This document shows positions 7,854 to 15,363 of a stretch of DNA of 43,871 bases, piece after piece (positions within the stretch are counted from its first letter, which is position 1; each line of letters starts with the position of its first letter). The position numbers were made by a program, and so were the translations under genes. Location: contig CP086218.1 in assembly GCA_020844795.1 (NCBI GenBank), positions 515,390 through 559,260 of the forward strand, in the 5' to 3' direction. This stretch comes from Methanothrix sp. GTDB taxonomy: Archaea; Halobacteriota; Methanosarcinia; Methanotrichales; Methanotrichaceae. The notes below the pieces were generated by a model. It saw only the letters and a program-made list of their open reading frames with translations. It ran no database searches and was not told where the DNA came from.

Positions 7854-9767
7854 TCATGGGAGTTGTTGGGGGGCCGATCTGCCTGAGGTCCTGGCCACAG
7901 CCATCACCTTCGACGGACATACATGAAAGCATATCCCGCAACGAGAGCATCTCGATTGATCGATGACCATGAAGGTATCCTCGCCCTTCCCTACCTCCGC
8001 TTCAGATATCGCTCCTTCAGGGCAGTTCCTCTCGCAGATGCCGCAGGCTATGCAGAGGTCCGGCCGGATGAAATAGGATATGAGACCTTCACATACCAGG
8101 GCAGGACACCGCTGGTCTTCGATATGGGCGAGGTACTCATCCTTGAAGTAGCGGATGGTGCTCAAAACCGGATTGGCCGCCGTCCGACCCAGAGCACATA
8201 ACGAGGCGGCCTTCATTAGATGCGCGATCTCCCTGAGGACCTCGAGGTCCTCGCCCTTTCCCCGTCCCGCCACGATATCGCTGAGGATATCCCTCATCTG
8301 TCGGAGACCCTCCCGGCAGGGGACGCATTTTCCACAAGATTCGTCGCATAGAAAGTCGACAAAGTACCGGGCCAGGTCGACGGCGCAGGTATCCTCATCC
8401 AAGACTATGATGCTCCCCGACCCCATCATGGAGCCGAGCCTGGTCAGCTCGTCGAAGTCCACCGGGGTGTCCAGGTGCCCTTCGGGTATTATCCCCCCGG
8501 AGGGGCCCCCTGTCTGGACCCCCTTCACCCTCTTCCCTCCCGGTATCCCGCCGCCTATATCAAATATTATCTCCCGGAGGGTCATCCCCATGGGAACTTC
8601 TACAAGGCCGGTGTTGTTAACCTTCCCCACCAGAGAGAAGATCTTGGTTCCCTTGCTCCGCTCCGTCCCGATGGAGCTGAACCAGTCTGCCCCCATGTTG
8701 ATTATCAGGGGTATGTTCGCCCAGGTCTCGACGTTGTTCAGGAGGCTTGGGCGGCTCCATAACCCCCTCTCGGAGGTGTGGACGTATTTTGGCTTCGGCT
8801 CGCCCACCTTCCCTTCGATGGCGTTCATCAGGGCGGTCGACTCCCCTGATACGAAGGCTCCCGCCCCTCTATGGAGCCTGACGTCGAAGTTGAACCCCGA
8901 CCCCAGGATATCCTCTCCCAGAAGGCCGTACTCCCTCGCCTGAGATATGGAGACCCGGGCGTTCTCCACCGCCAGAGGATATTCCGCCCGGACGTAGATG
9001 AACCCCTCCACCGATCCGATGGCGTAAGCCCCGATGATTAAACCCTCGAGGACGCTGTGAGGATTACCTTCCATCAGCGCCCTGTCCATAAAAGCTCCCG
9101 GATCCCCCTCGTCGCAGTTGACTATCACGTATTTGGGGCTTCCTTCTGCCTTCCTCGCCGACTCCCACTTCAGGCCGGTGGGAAAGCCTCCGCCCCCCCG
9201 GCCCCGAAGGCCGGAGCTCTTAACCTCATCGACGACTTCCTGGGGGGTCATGCTGGAGAGAGCCCTGGAGAGGGCGCTGTACCCTCCTTCAGATATGTAA
9301 TCGTCTATATTCTTAGGATCTATTTTAATGTTTTTATTTATTAAAACCCTCGTCTGGTGTTTATAGAAGGGGATCTCCTCCTCGTGGACGTCCCTTCCCC
9401 CCGTGACCGGGTCCACATACAGCAGACGATCTATCAGCCTCCCCTTTACTATAGTCTCCTCCACGATCTCAGGGACGTCGGCAGGATCGACCTTTATATA
9501 GTGGACCCCCTCAGGGTACACCACGACTATCGGCCCCTTTTCGCAGAATCCGGGGCATCCCGTCTCCTTGAGGACGACCTCCGTCCCCAGACCCCTCCTC
9601 CGTAGCTCCCCCCTGAAGGCGTCGATCACCTTCTTCGCCCCCAGGGCGAGACACCCCGTCCCGGCGCAGACCGCTATCCATGGCTCTCTTGACCTTTTGG
9701 CATCTCTGCGAGACCTCAACGTCTCCCTCAAGAGTTCGAGGTCTCCAACCGAGGCAACCCTGGACAT
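7854..9767 (-). CDS. nuoF: NuoF/HoxF-type NADH-binding flavoprotein with C-terminal ferredoxin domain
   Basis: A 637-residue NAD(P)H-oxidising subunit like those of HoxF, HydB and complex I. An N-terminal thioredoxin-like [2Fe-2S] domain has Cys34, Cys39, Cys71 and Cys75. The flavin/NADH core has GLRGRGGGGFPTGLKW and VNCDEGDPGAFMDR. An SLBB region and a [4Fe-4S] motif (CGKCVPCREG, near residue 476) follow. The C-terminus adds two ferredoxin [4Fe-4S] motifs (CIACGICERNC near 570, CSRCGICFHVC near 609). This domain order is that of soluble, often bifurcating, NADH dehydrogenases. It lies 9 nt after nuoE and 60 nt before the HoxU-FrhB fusion. NADH versus NADPH preference cannot be read from sequence alone. 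Confidence 0.94.
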   Translation of the reverse strand: MSRVASVGDLELLRETLRSRRDAKRSREPWIAVCAGTGCLALGAKKVIDAFRGELRRRGLGTEVVLKETGCPGFCEKGPIVVVYPEGVHYIKVDPADVPEIVEETIVKGRLIDRLLYVDPVTGGRDVHEEEIPFYKHQTRVLINKNIKIDPKNIDDYISEGGYSALSRALSSMTPQEVVDEVKSSGLRGRGGGGFPTGLKWESARKAEGSPKYVIVNCDEGDPGAFMDRALMEGNPHSVLEGLIIGAYAIGSVEGFIYVRAEYPLAVENARVSISQAREYGLLGEDILGSGFNFDVRLHRGAGAFVSGESTALMNAIEGKVGEPKPKYVHTSERGLWSRPSLLNNVETWANIPLIINMGADWFSSIGTERSKGTKIFSLVGKVNNTGLVEVPMGMTLREIIFDIGGGIPGGKRVKGVQTGGPSGGIIPEGHLDTPVDFDELTRLGSMMGSGSIIVLDEDTCAVDLARYFVDFLCDESCGKCVPCREGLRQMRDILSDIVAGRGKGEDLEVLREIAHLMKAASLCALGRTAANPVLSTIRYFKDEYLAHIEDQRCPALVCEGLISYFIRPDLCIACGICERNCPEGAISEAEVGKGEDTFMVIDQSRCSRCGICFHVCPSKVMAVARTSGRSAPQQLP

Positions 9768-9776
9768 CCTTCCGCC

Positions 9777-10238
9777 TCAACGAAGATCCTTCAGCACCTT
9801 CTCCGTCCCTTCCAGGGTGACGCCTCCGTGGTACTCACCGTCCACGGTCATCACCGGGCCCATGGAGCAGCACCCCAGGCAGTTCACCTTCCTCAGGCTG
9901 AAAGCCAGGTCCGGGGTCGTCTCCTCCGGCCCTATATCCAGCTTCGAGGCTGCATAGTCCAGGACCTTCTGAGCCCCCCTGACCTGACAGGCGGTCCCCA
10001 TGCAGACCTGTATCATATGCCTCCCCACGGGGGTGAGGTTGATGGCCTTGTAAAAACTTGCTATCCTGTAGATCTGACTCTTGGGAACTGCGAGCCTCTC
10101 GCTCAGGTGGCTGATAACCTCCCTCGGTATCCAGTGTAGCTCTCCCTGGAGGTCTAAAAGCAGCTGGATCAAGAAGCCTTCTTGACCCTGATATCTCCCA
10201 ATTATCTCATCCACCTTCTCCTGATAAAACGCATCCAT
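9777..10238 (-). CDS. nuoE: NuoE/HoxE-type [2Fe-2S] subunit
   Basis: A 153-residue thioredoxin-fold [2Fe-2S] protein of the 24-kDa complex I family. The cluster ligands are visible as CMGTAC (Cx4C) and CLGCC (Cx3C). The N-terminal helical part includes LLDLQGELHWIPREVI, typical of NuoE, and SQIYRIASFY. It is the first recognised gene of the NuoE-NuoF-(HoxU/FrhB) set. The ATG is preceded by a purine-rich GGTAGAGGA. It probably relays electrons within the complex or supports the flavin site of NuoF. No membrane arm genes are present, so the complex is predicted to be soluble. Confidence 0.93.
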   Translation of the reverse strand: MDAFYQEKVDEIIGRYQGQEGFLIQLLLDLQGELHWIPREVISHLSERLAVPKSQIYRIASFYKAINLTPVGRHMIQVCMGTACQVRGAQKVLDYAASKLDIGPEETTPDLAFSLRKVNCLGCCSMGPVMTVDGEYHGGVTLEGTEKVLKDLR

Positions 10239-10261
10239 TCCTCTACCAGCCTTCTAATATG

Positions 10262-10507
10262 CTAATGGAAATCGACATCGACCTCATCTCTCCCCCCCGA
10301 CCTCCCAGGTATAGAAGATCGATAAGAAAGGGGATCGATACCCATGTATGATAATCCGGGGGAGATAAAGACGAGCACCGCTTGGGGGTCATCGGCAGAT
10401 ATCCTGGCGAGGGGCGAAGAGACCCCTGGGGCTCCCTTGCGCCGGAAGGCGCCATATAAAGCCGATCCCAACTCCCTCAAGGAGATATTTATGCCCATAC
10501 CATCCAC
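10262..10507 (-). CDS. possible small protein upstream of nuoE
   Basis: An open frame of 81 codons (GTG at 10507, or ATG at 10498) ending 23 nt before nuoE on the same strand. The middle (AVLVFISPGLSYMGIDPL) looks protein-like, and third positions are fairly GC-rich, as in real genes here. The C-terminus is charged (GGRDEVDVDF). No family was recognised. It occupies most of an otherwise empty 520-nt gap, so it may be a leader peptide, a small subunit of the operon, or chance. Confidence 0.3.
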   Translation of the reverse strand: MDGMGINISLRELGSALYGAFRRKGAPGVSSPLARISADDPQAVLVFISPGLSYMGIDPLSYRSSIPGRSGGRDEVDVDFH

Positions 10508-10610
10508 ACCGGTTGAGATGTAATTGGGTAGAGAAGTAGTTTACGGGGGAGACGAGCGATCCATCCCGGAAAACGTCCTTTTCAAAGGCTTCCCGAAAAC
10601 TTGAAGGTAA

Positions 10611-10622
10611 ATTATAGCATAA
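10611..10622 (-). promoter_or_regulatory. candidate promoter of the nuoE operon
   Basis: On the minus strand an AT-rich TGCTATAATTTA sits just past the presumed traB terminator. It is the best TATA-like sequence in 10239-10759. Transcription from it would give a leader of about 350 nt before nuoE that includes the small ORF. Confidence 0.3.
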
Positions 10623-10630
10623 ATCGTGAT

Positions 10631-10704
10631 AAAAAATGTTTCAAAATGTAGTTCAAGCAGCCCAATCGGGGGGGACTGAAGGCCCCCACCGCCGCCGGGG
10701 GGGA
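10631..10704 (-). terminator. terminator after TraB-family gene
   Basis: Read on the minus strand, a GC-rich hairpin (CCCCC against GGGGG, 10683-10703) is followed by T-rich sequence including T6 (10631-10636), starting about 55 nt past the TraB-family stop. Confidence 0.4.
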
Positions 10705-10759
10705 GGCGCCGGTCCAGCACCGCCATCCATATCACGGTCCGGCGATATACCCACCGCCT

Positions 10760-12046
10760 TCAGAAGAGCCCGCCGACTAGATCCTGAGGGCTGAGCCCCG
10801 ACATCTGGAGGATCAGATACGCCCCGATCACCGTTCCCGCCACGCTCCCTATATTCGCCATGGCTGCCACCAGGATCACCCGGAAGAGGGGTATCGCCAT
10901 CATATCTTTGAAGGTCTCCGCCTCGGCGAGCCTCTTGGTATCGACCATCTTCGGTTTCCTCTTCCAGGCCTCCACGATCCCGGCAAACCAGCCTGCGGCC
11001 ATCAGGGGGTTTAGGCTCGTCAGCCAGGCGATCATGAAAGCGGTCAGGGCAGAGATGGGATGGCCCCGGGCCAGGATCACCCCCACTGCGCTGAGAGTCC
11101 CGTTCACCAGAAACCAGATCTTGAAGGCGGTGAAGAGGTTCGCGGTGCTGTTGGCGGATAACAGGACGGCGGCTATGGTGATGAGGACGAGCAGAGTCAG
11201 ACCGGCTCCGAAGAGCTTCGGGACGGAGAACCGCCTCCTGGTCGGTCGGGCCATATCTTCGAAGGGGGGGATATTCTCCGGGCTGGCGAGATATCTGGTT
11301 ATCCCCTCCCGGTGGCCTGCGCCGACGACGGCCACCACCCTCGCATCTCCTCCGAGCCGGATCAGGTTTCGGGCGATGTAGGCGTCCCGCTCGTCGATGA
11401 GGACCTGGGCTGCCCTGGGGGAAACCTCCCGGAACTCCTCTATGATGGCGGAGACTACATCCTCCTCGGTGACCTTATCGATCTCGATCTCCTCCCCCTT
11501 CCCGAAGGCGGCGGGGATGAGGGAAGCCACCAGCTTCGCCTTCTCTATGAAGGTCATCGCCGACCAGAACCTCTGGATGGTGACGCCGATATCTCTGTCG
11601 ACGAGGGCGACCCTGGCTCCCATCTTCTCGGCCGCCTCTATGGCGGCTATCATCTCAGAGCCGGGCTTCACTCCGAGATCTGAGCCGATCTTCTTCTGGA
11701 CGTAGGAGAGGAACCACTGAACTAGAAGGAGGTAGAGCTTGCCGTCCTTCAAGATCTCCTTTATCTGGATATCTCCCGTCTCCTCCTGCCCCGTCAGGGC
11801 GCGGTACCTCCCCTGGCAGAGCTCCACGGCTACGACGTCGGGGCGGAGGTCCTCTATCGCCCTTATCACGTCCTGGACGCTCTTCTCCGATACGTGGGCG
11901 GTCCCCACGATCACTATCTCACCCTTCTTCCCCTCAGTCTCGGAGGGGAGAGGTTCCGCCCCCATCGCGGTCGCCGATTCCGAGCCGCCCGATCCTATAT
12001 CATCCAAATCGATTACCTCTCCGCTGGCCATCCCAGGGACGACCAC
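10760..12046 (-). CDS. TraB/PrgY-family membrane protein
   Basis: A 428-residue member of the TraB family (PF01963), widespread in archaea and related to the enterococcal pheromone-shutdown protein. The conserved GTAHVS motif lies near residue 48, followed by PDVVAVELCQGRY, the ALVDRDIG block and VVAVVGAGHREGI. The C-terminal third holds several hydrophobic segments (TLLVLITIAAVLL, IWFLVNGTLSAVG, FMIAWLTSLNPL, ILVAAMANIGSV), so the soluble domain is membrane-anchored. The start may be GTG 12046 or, with an AGGTGG upstream, ATG 12031. It lies 54 nt downstream of the site-2 protease gene on the same strand. The archaeal function is unknown; a proteolytic or regulatory role has been proposed for the family. 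Confidence 0.88.
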   Translation of the reverse strand: MVVPGMASGEVIDLDDIGSGGSESATAMGAEPLPSETEGKKGEIVIVGTAHVSEKSVQDVIRAIEDLRPDVVAVELCQGRYRALTGQEETGDIQIKEILKDGKLYLLLVQWFLSYVQKKIGSDLGVKPGSEMIAAIEAAEKMGARVALVDRDIGVTIQRFWSAMTFIEKAKLVASLIPAAFGKGEEIEIDKVTEEDVVSAIIEEFREVSPRAAQVLIDERDAYIARNLIRLGGDARVVAVVGAGHREGITRYLASPENIPPFEDMARPTRRRFSVPKLFGAGLTLLVLITIAAVLLSANSTANLFTAFKIWFLVNGTLSAVGVILARGHPISALTAFMIAWLTSLNPLMAAGWFAGIVEAWKRKPKMVDTKRLAEAETFKDMMAIPLFRVILVAAMANIGSVAGTVIGAYLILQMSGLSPQDLVGGLF

Positions 12047-12100
12047 CTAGAAAACCCTTTTTCCCGCGGTCGATCCGATATCGAGGAAGCTCCGTTGAGA

Positions 12101-13231
12101 TCACCGTCCGGAGCAGATCTCTATGGCTCTGATCAGGTCAGAGCGAGAGACTATACCGACGAGCCTCCCGTCTTCCATCACCGGAAGCCTCCGGATCTGA
12201 CGCTCCATCATCTTATTCATCGCTCCGGCTGCTTCGTCCTCCGGCCCGATGACGTATATCTCCTTGATCATGATATCGCCGACGGAGGTCGTCCCCCTCT
12301 TCTCTTCGGGGACCTTCTGGACGTTGGATATCGTCACGATCCCCCCAAGCCTCCCGTCGACCATCACAGGGTATCCCCGATGCTTCTCCCGAAACATCAG
12401 GTTGATGATATCCGGGAGGGGCATCTCAGGGGTGACGGTCTTGATGTTCCGGGACATTATGTCCTTCACCTTCACCCCCTCCAGGGGGACGACGATGGAG
12501 GTAGACCTATCCTCCTCGGTGGCGGCTATGTAGACGAAGAAGGCGATGAATATCAAAAAAATGCCGCCGCCGAAGAGCCCCAATAGACCCATGATGATGG
12601 CGAAGATCTTGCCTATATTTGCGGCTCGCCTCGTCGCCTCGACGTAGGGCATCCTGGACGCAAACCAGGCTCGAAGAACCCTACCACCGTCCATGGGGAA
12701 GGCCGGGAGGAGGTTGAAGATCATCAGGATGACGTTGATCACCCCCAGGGTCCACAGGAGGGTGGTGAGGGGATGAATCCCCCCCAGGAAGAGGGCAGAC
12801 TGGAAGCTCAAGAGGATCGCCCCCGCTCCGATGATGCCGCTGACGGTGGGCCCCGCCACCGCCATCCTCGCCTCCATCCCCGGATCTCTTGGGATATCCT
12901 CCATGGAGGCGACTCCCCCGAAGAAGTATAGGGTGATGGACCGGATCTTTATCCCGTAGCGCATCGCGACGAAGGAGTGGCCCAGTTCGTGGAGGGCGAC
13001 GCAGAGGAAGAGGAGGATGGCGAAGGCGAAGGAGTAGGCCCATCTCGCCTCGGTGGGCTCTACGTCTCTGAACCCGTAGGAGAGGTCGTAGACCTGGCCG
13101 AAGAGGTCAAAGCTGGTGGTGGCGGTGAAGGTCGAAAATAAGTAAGCGACTATGGGTATGATCGCGAGGAAGGTGAAGTGGAGCCTTATGGGGATCCCGG
13201 CGATCCTCCCGATCTGGAAGGCGGAGCTCAT
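12101..13231 (-). CDS. site-2 protease (M50) with two CBS domains
   Basis: A 376-residue intramembrane zinc metalloprotease of the S2P/SpoIVFB family. The HELGH zinc motif is near residue 67, and the third ligand region NLLPAFPMDGGR lies near 170. About six hydrophobic segments form the membrane core. The C-terminal 150 residues are two CBS domains (VKDIMSRNIKTV and VGDIMIKEIYVI repeats) that usually bind adenine nucleotides and regulate the protease. On the minus strand a TATA-like GATATTAAC lies about 27 nt before the ATG with no ribosome-binding site, suggesting a leaderless transcript. The substrate is unknown. It is one of two predicted intramembrane proteases in the window. Confidence 0.93.
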   Translation of the reverse strand: MSSAFQIGRIAGIPIRLHFTFLAIIPIVAYLFSTFTATTSFDLFGQVYDLSYGFRDVEPTEARWAYSFAFAILLFLCVALHELGHSFVAMRYGIKIRSITLYFFGGVASMEDIPRDPGMEARMAVAGPTVSGIIGAGAILLSFQSALFLGGIHPLTTLLWTLGVINVILMIFNLLPAFPMDGGRVLRAWFASRMPYVEATRRAANIGKIFAIIMGLLGLFGGGIFLIFIAFFVYIAATEEDRSTSIVVPLEGVKVKDIMSRNIKTVTPEMPLPDIINLMFREKHRGYPVMVDGRLGGIVTISNVQKVPEEKRGTTSVGDIMIKEIYVIGPEDEAAGAMNKMMERQIRRLPVMEDGRLVGIVSRSDLIRAIEICSGR

Positions 13232-13442
13232 GAACTGAAACTCGCCCTGCCCGTTAATATCTTTTTTGAGGGTTTAGGACGCAGCCTCCAGAGAGATCTC
13301 CTCTCCCCTCCTATCTGCCGGATCTTCCAATTCGCCGACTTCAAGACCCTTTGTAACACTTGAATAGAAATTGTTATAACCGCCCGGAGATCTCCTATCC
13401 TCTGGCGGCGGAGGACCGCCGCTATATCGGAGGTTCATGAAT

Positions 13443-14693
13443 ATGAATAGAAGATCGGGATTTATGATTTCATCGTTGATCTCATCATCGATCATATTGA
13501 TCCTGGCGGCGTCGCCGGCGGCGGGATACACCCTTCAGATCTTCGGCAACGCCAACATGGACGGCACCATCGACGAGCTGGACATCGCCGCCCTGGAGGG
13601 GATGATCGACGGCTCCTTGGCGAAGACTTACCTCGCCGACGCAGACGGCGACGGCGAGATCGACGGGGACGATCTGGACCGGATCCGAAATATCCTCCGA
13701 TCCGATCCGGGGGAGATCGCCCTCATCGACGGGGCGGGTAGGATAGTGACGATTAAGACCCCGGTCTCGAGGATAGTCCCCCTCCACATGCGCCACGCCA
13801 CCGCCGTCGTCGTCCTCGGCGGCGAGGAGGCCATCGTGGGGGTCGGGAGCACCGTCCTGGAGCGGGAGGGGCTCTTTCCGGATCTGATGGACAGGCCGTC
13901 GGTCGGATCTCATCGAGAGCCAGACCTGGAGGCGATCCTGGAGCTCTCCCCTGACCTCGTCATCGCCTTCACCCAGACGGGTGCTCTGGACCAGCTGGAG
14001 GATAAGCTCCCTTCCGAGGTCGCCCTCCTCCGCTTCGACCTCTCCAGGTCCGATGATCTCTTGGAGGAGATGACCCTTCTCGGAATCCTCATCGGCGATC
14101 GAGAGGCGGCCAGGGCTTACGAAGAGTGGTACGACCTTTATATGGGGCAGGTGGCGGAGAGGGTCGAAGGCATCCCCGAAGAGGAGAGGGTTAAGGCCTT
14201 CCTGGAGCGGGAGAAGACCGAGAAGGAGGCCTCCACCCGGTGGGCATACGCCAGCGATACCGGGTACACCGACCTATGCGACGTCGCCGGCGGCGTCAAC
14301 ATAGCGAAGGGGAAGATCGACTATCACGGGGACGTCGAGGCGGAGTGGGTGATGGAGGCGAACCCCGAAGTCATCATCGGCCTATCTTACAGCGGCGGCT
14401 ACGGAGCCGATGACGACACCCTCCTGAAAGCCTATAGAGACGGCATAATGAAGGCTCCAGGCTTTGATCTCGTCGACGCCGTAAGAGACGGCCGGATCTA
14501 CGTCATCTCCGGCGACTTCTCCCTCGGACCCCAGATGACGATCGGGGCGGTAGTCGTCGCCAAGTGGCTCTACCCCGAGCTCTTCGCCGACCTCGACCCC
14601 GAGGCGATCCACCGGGAGTTTCTCATGGAGTTCATGGACGTCGACCCCGACCTCGCCGGGAGCGGGGCCTTCGTCTACCCGCCGGCAAGTTGA
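13443..14693 (+). CDS. secreted TroA/BtuF-like substrate-binding protein with N-terminal dockerin
   Basis: An exported ABC-type binding protein (iron/siderophore/cobalamin class). After a signal peptide (ISSSIILILAASPAAG) comes a dockerin-like module: two calcium loops, NANMDGTIDELD and DADGDGEIDGDD, about 30 residues apart. The binding-protein fold follows, with RIVPLHMRHATAVVVLGG, LEAILELSPDLVIAF, GGVNIA, and WVMEANPEVIIGLS near the hinge. GGAGG at 13429-13433 lies 9 nt before ATG 13443 but only 3 nt before an upstream ATG at 13437, so I prefer 13443. A TATA-like TTATAACC lies near 13374. No permease or ATPase gene is adjacent. The ligand is unknown. Confidence 0.85.
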   Translation: MNRRSGFMISSLISSSIILILAASPAAGYTLQIFGNANMDGTIDELDIAALEGMIDGSLAKTYLADADGDGEIDGDDLDRIRNILRSDPGEIALIDGAGRIVTIKTPVSRIVPLHMRHATAVVVLGGEEAIVGVGSTVLEREGLFPDLMDRPSVGSHREPDLEAILELSPDLVIAFTQTGALDQLEDKLPSEVALLRFDLSRSDDLLEEMTLLGILIGDREAARAYEEWYDLYMGQVAERVEGIPEEERVKAFLEREKTEKEASTRWAYASDTGYTDLCDVAGGVNIAKGKIDYHGDVEAEWVMEANPEVIIGLSYSGGYGADDDTLLKAYRDGIMKAPGFDLVDAVRDGRIYVISGDFSLGPQMTIGAVVVAKWLYPELFADLDPEAIHREFLMEFMDVDPDLAGSGAFVYPPAS

Positions 14694-14776
14694 TCGAGGC
14701 AAGAGGCTCAAGAGCCGCTTTGAAGGAGCTCCTCCCCCGTGGAGAAGAGCGGTCTCGAACGGGAGCACCCCCTTTT

Positions 14777-15325
14777 TTATCCGACGCTGACGAGCCGCCT
14801 TATGGTGGCGCTGTGCTCCACCATCGAGGCGACGATGTACGCCTCCTCGAGGGTCGCTCCGACGGCGAAGACCCCGTGCCCCCGGACGATGCAGGCCCTG
14901 TGCCATATGAGAGCTGAAGAGGCGGACCAAGCCAGCTCCGGGCTTCCCATATCTCCATCGACGATGGGAACCGTACCGAGAAACCGAGATCCTTCGCCGT
15001 CCATCGGCTCGAAGGGGCCCTCCTCCAGGATCGATGTGGCGACGGCGTAGGGGGAGTGGGTGTGGATGATGGCCCGGGCCTTCGTCCTCCCGTAGATGGC
15101 CCGGTGGACGGGAGCCTCGCAGCTGGCGAGGGCGTCCTCAGGACAGGGGGCCCGGTGGTCCACCTCGATCAGACCGCCCTCCCCTATCTCGTCGAGCATC
15201 GATCCCGTCGCGGTGATCAGGATCTTCTCATCGGTCAGGAGGCTGATGTTTCCAAAGTGGGCGTAGGTGAGCCCTGAAGCCACCAGCTTTCTTCCGAACT
15301 TTGATATCTCATCCCTTGGGTCCAT
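14777..15325 (-). CDS. class II aldolase (fuculose-1-phosphate aldolase family)
   Basis: A 182-residue zinc aldolase of the FucA/RhaD/AraD family. The zinc-binding HTHSPYA motif, the catalytic acidic residue in SCEAPVHRAIY and the third histidine in RGHGVFAVG are all visible, as is NISLL and the phosphate-binding ITATGS. In Methanocaldococcus a related enzyme (MJ1418) makes lactaldehyde for F420 side-chain synthesis, a plausible role here. The frame stays open further upstream to 15469, but ATG 15325, preceded by GAGGAG, begins the conserved domain. It lies 38 nt after the subtilase gene on the same strand and converges with the dockerin protein gene. Confidence 0.88.
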   Translation of the reverse strand: MDPRDEISKFGRKLVASGLTYAHFGNISLLTDEKILITATGSMLDEIGEGGLIEVDHRAPCPEDALASCEAPVHRAIYGRTKARAIIHTHSPYAVATSILEEGPFEPMDGEGSRFLGTVPIVDGDMGSPELAWSASSALIWHRACIVRGHGVFAVGATLEEAYIVASMVEHSATIRRLVSVG

Positions 15326-15363
15326 CTCTGATATCTCCTCGCCTGGGTCGATGGGCCAACCCC

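Noticed and set aside
14564-14917. 117-codon frame between the dockerin protein and the aldolase
   Set aside because: Arg/Pro-rich shadow frame overlapping the 3' ends of two convergent genes; no ribosome site.
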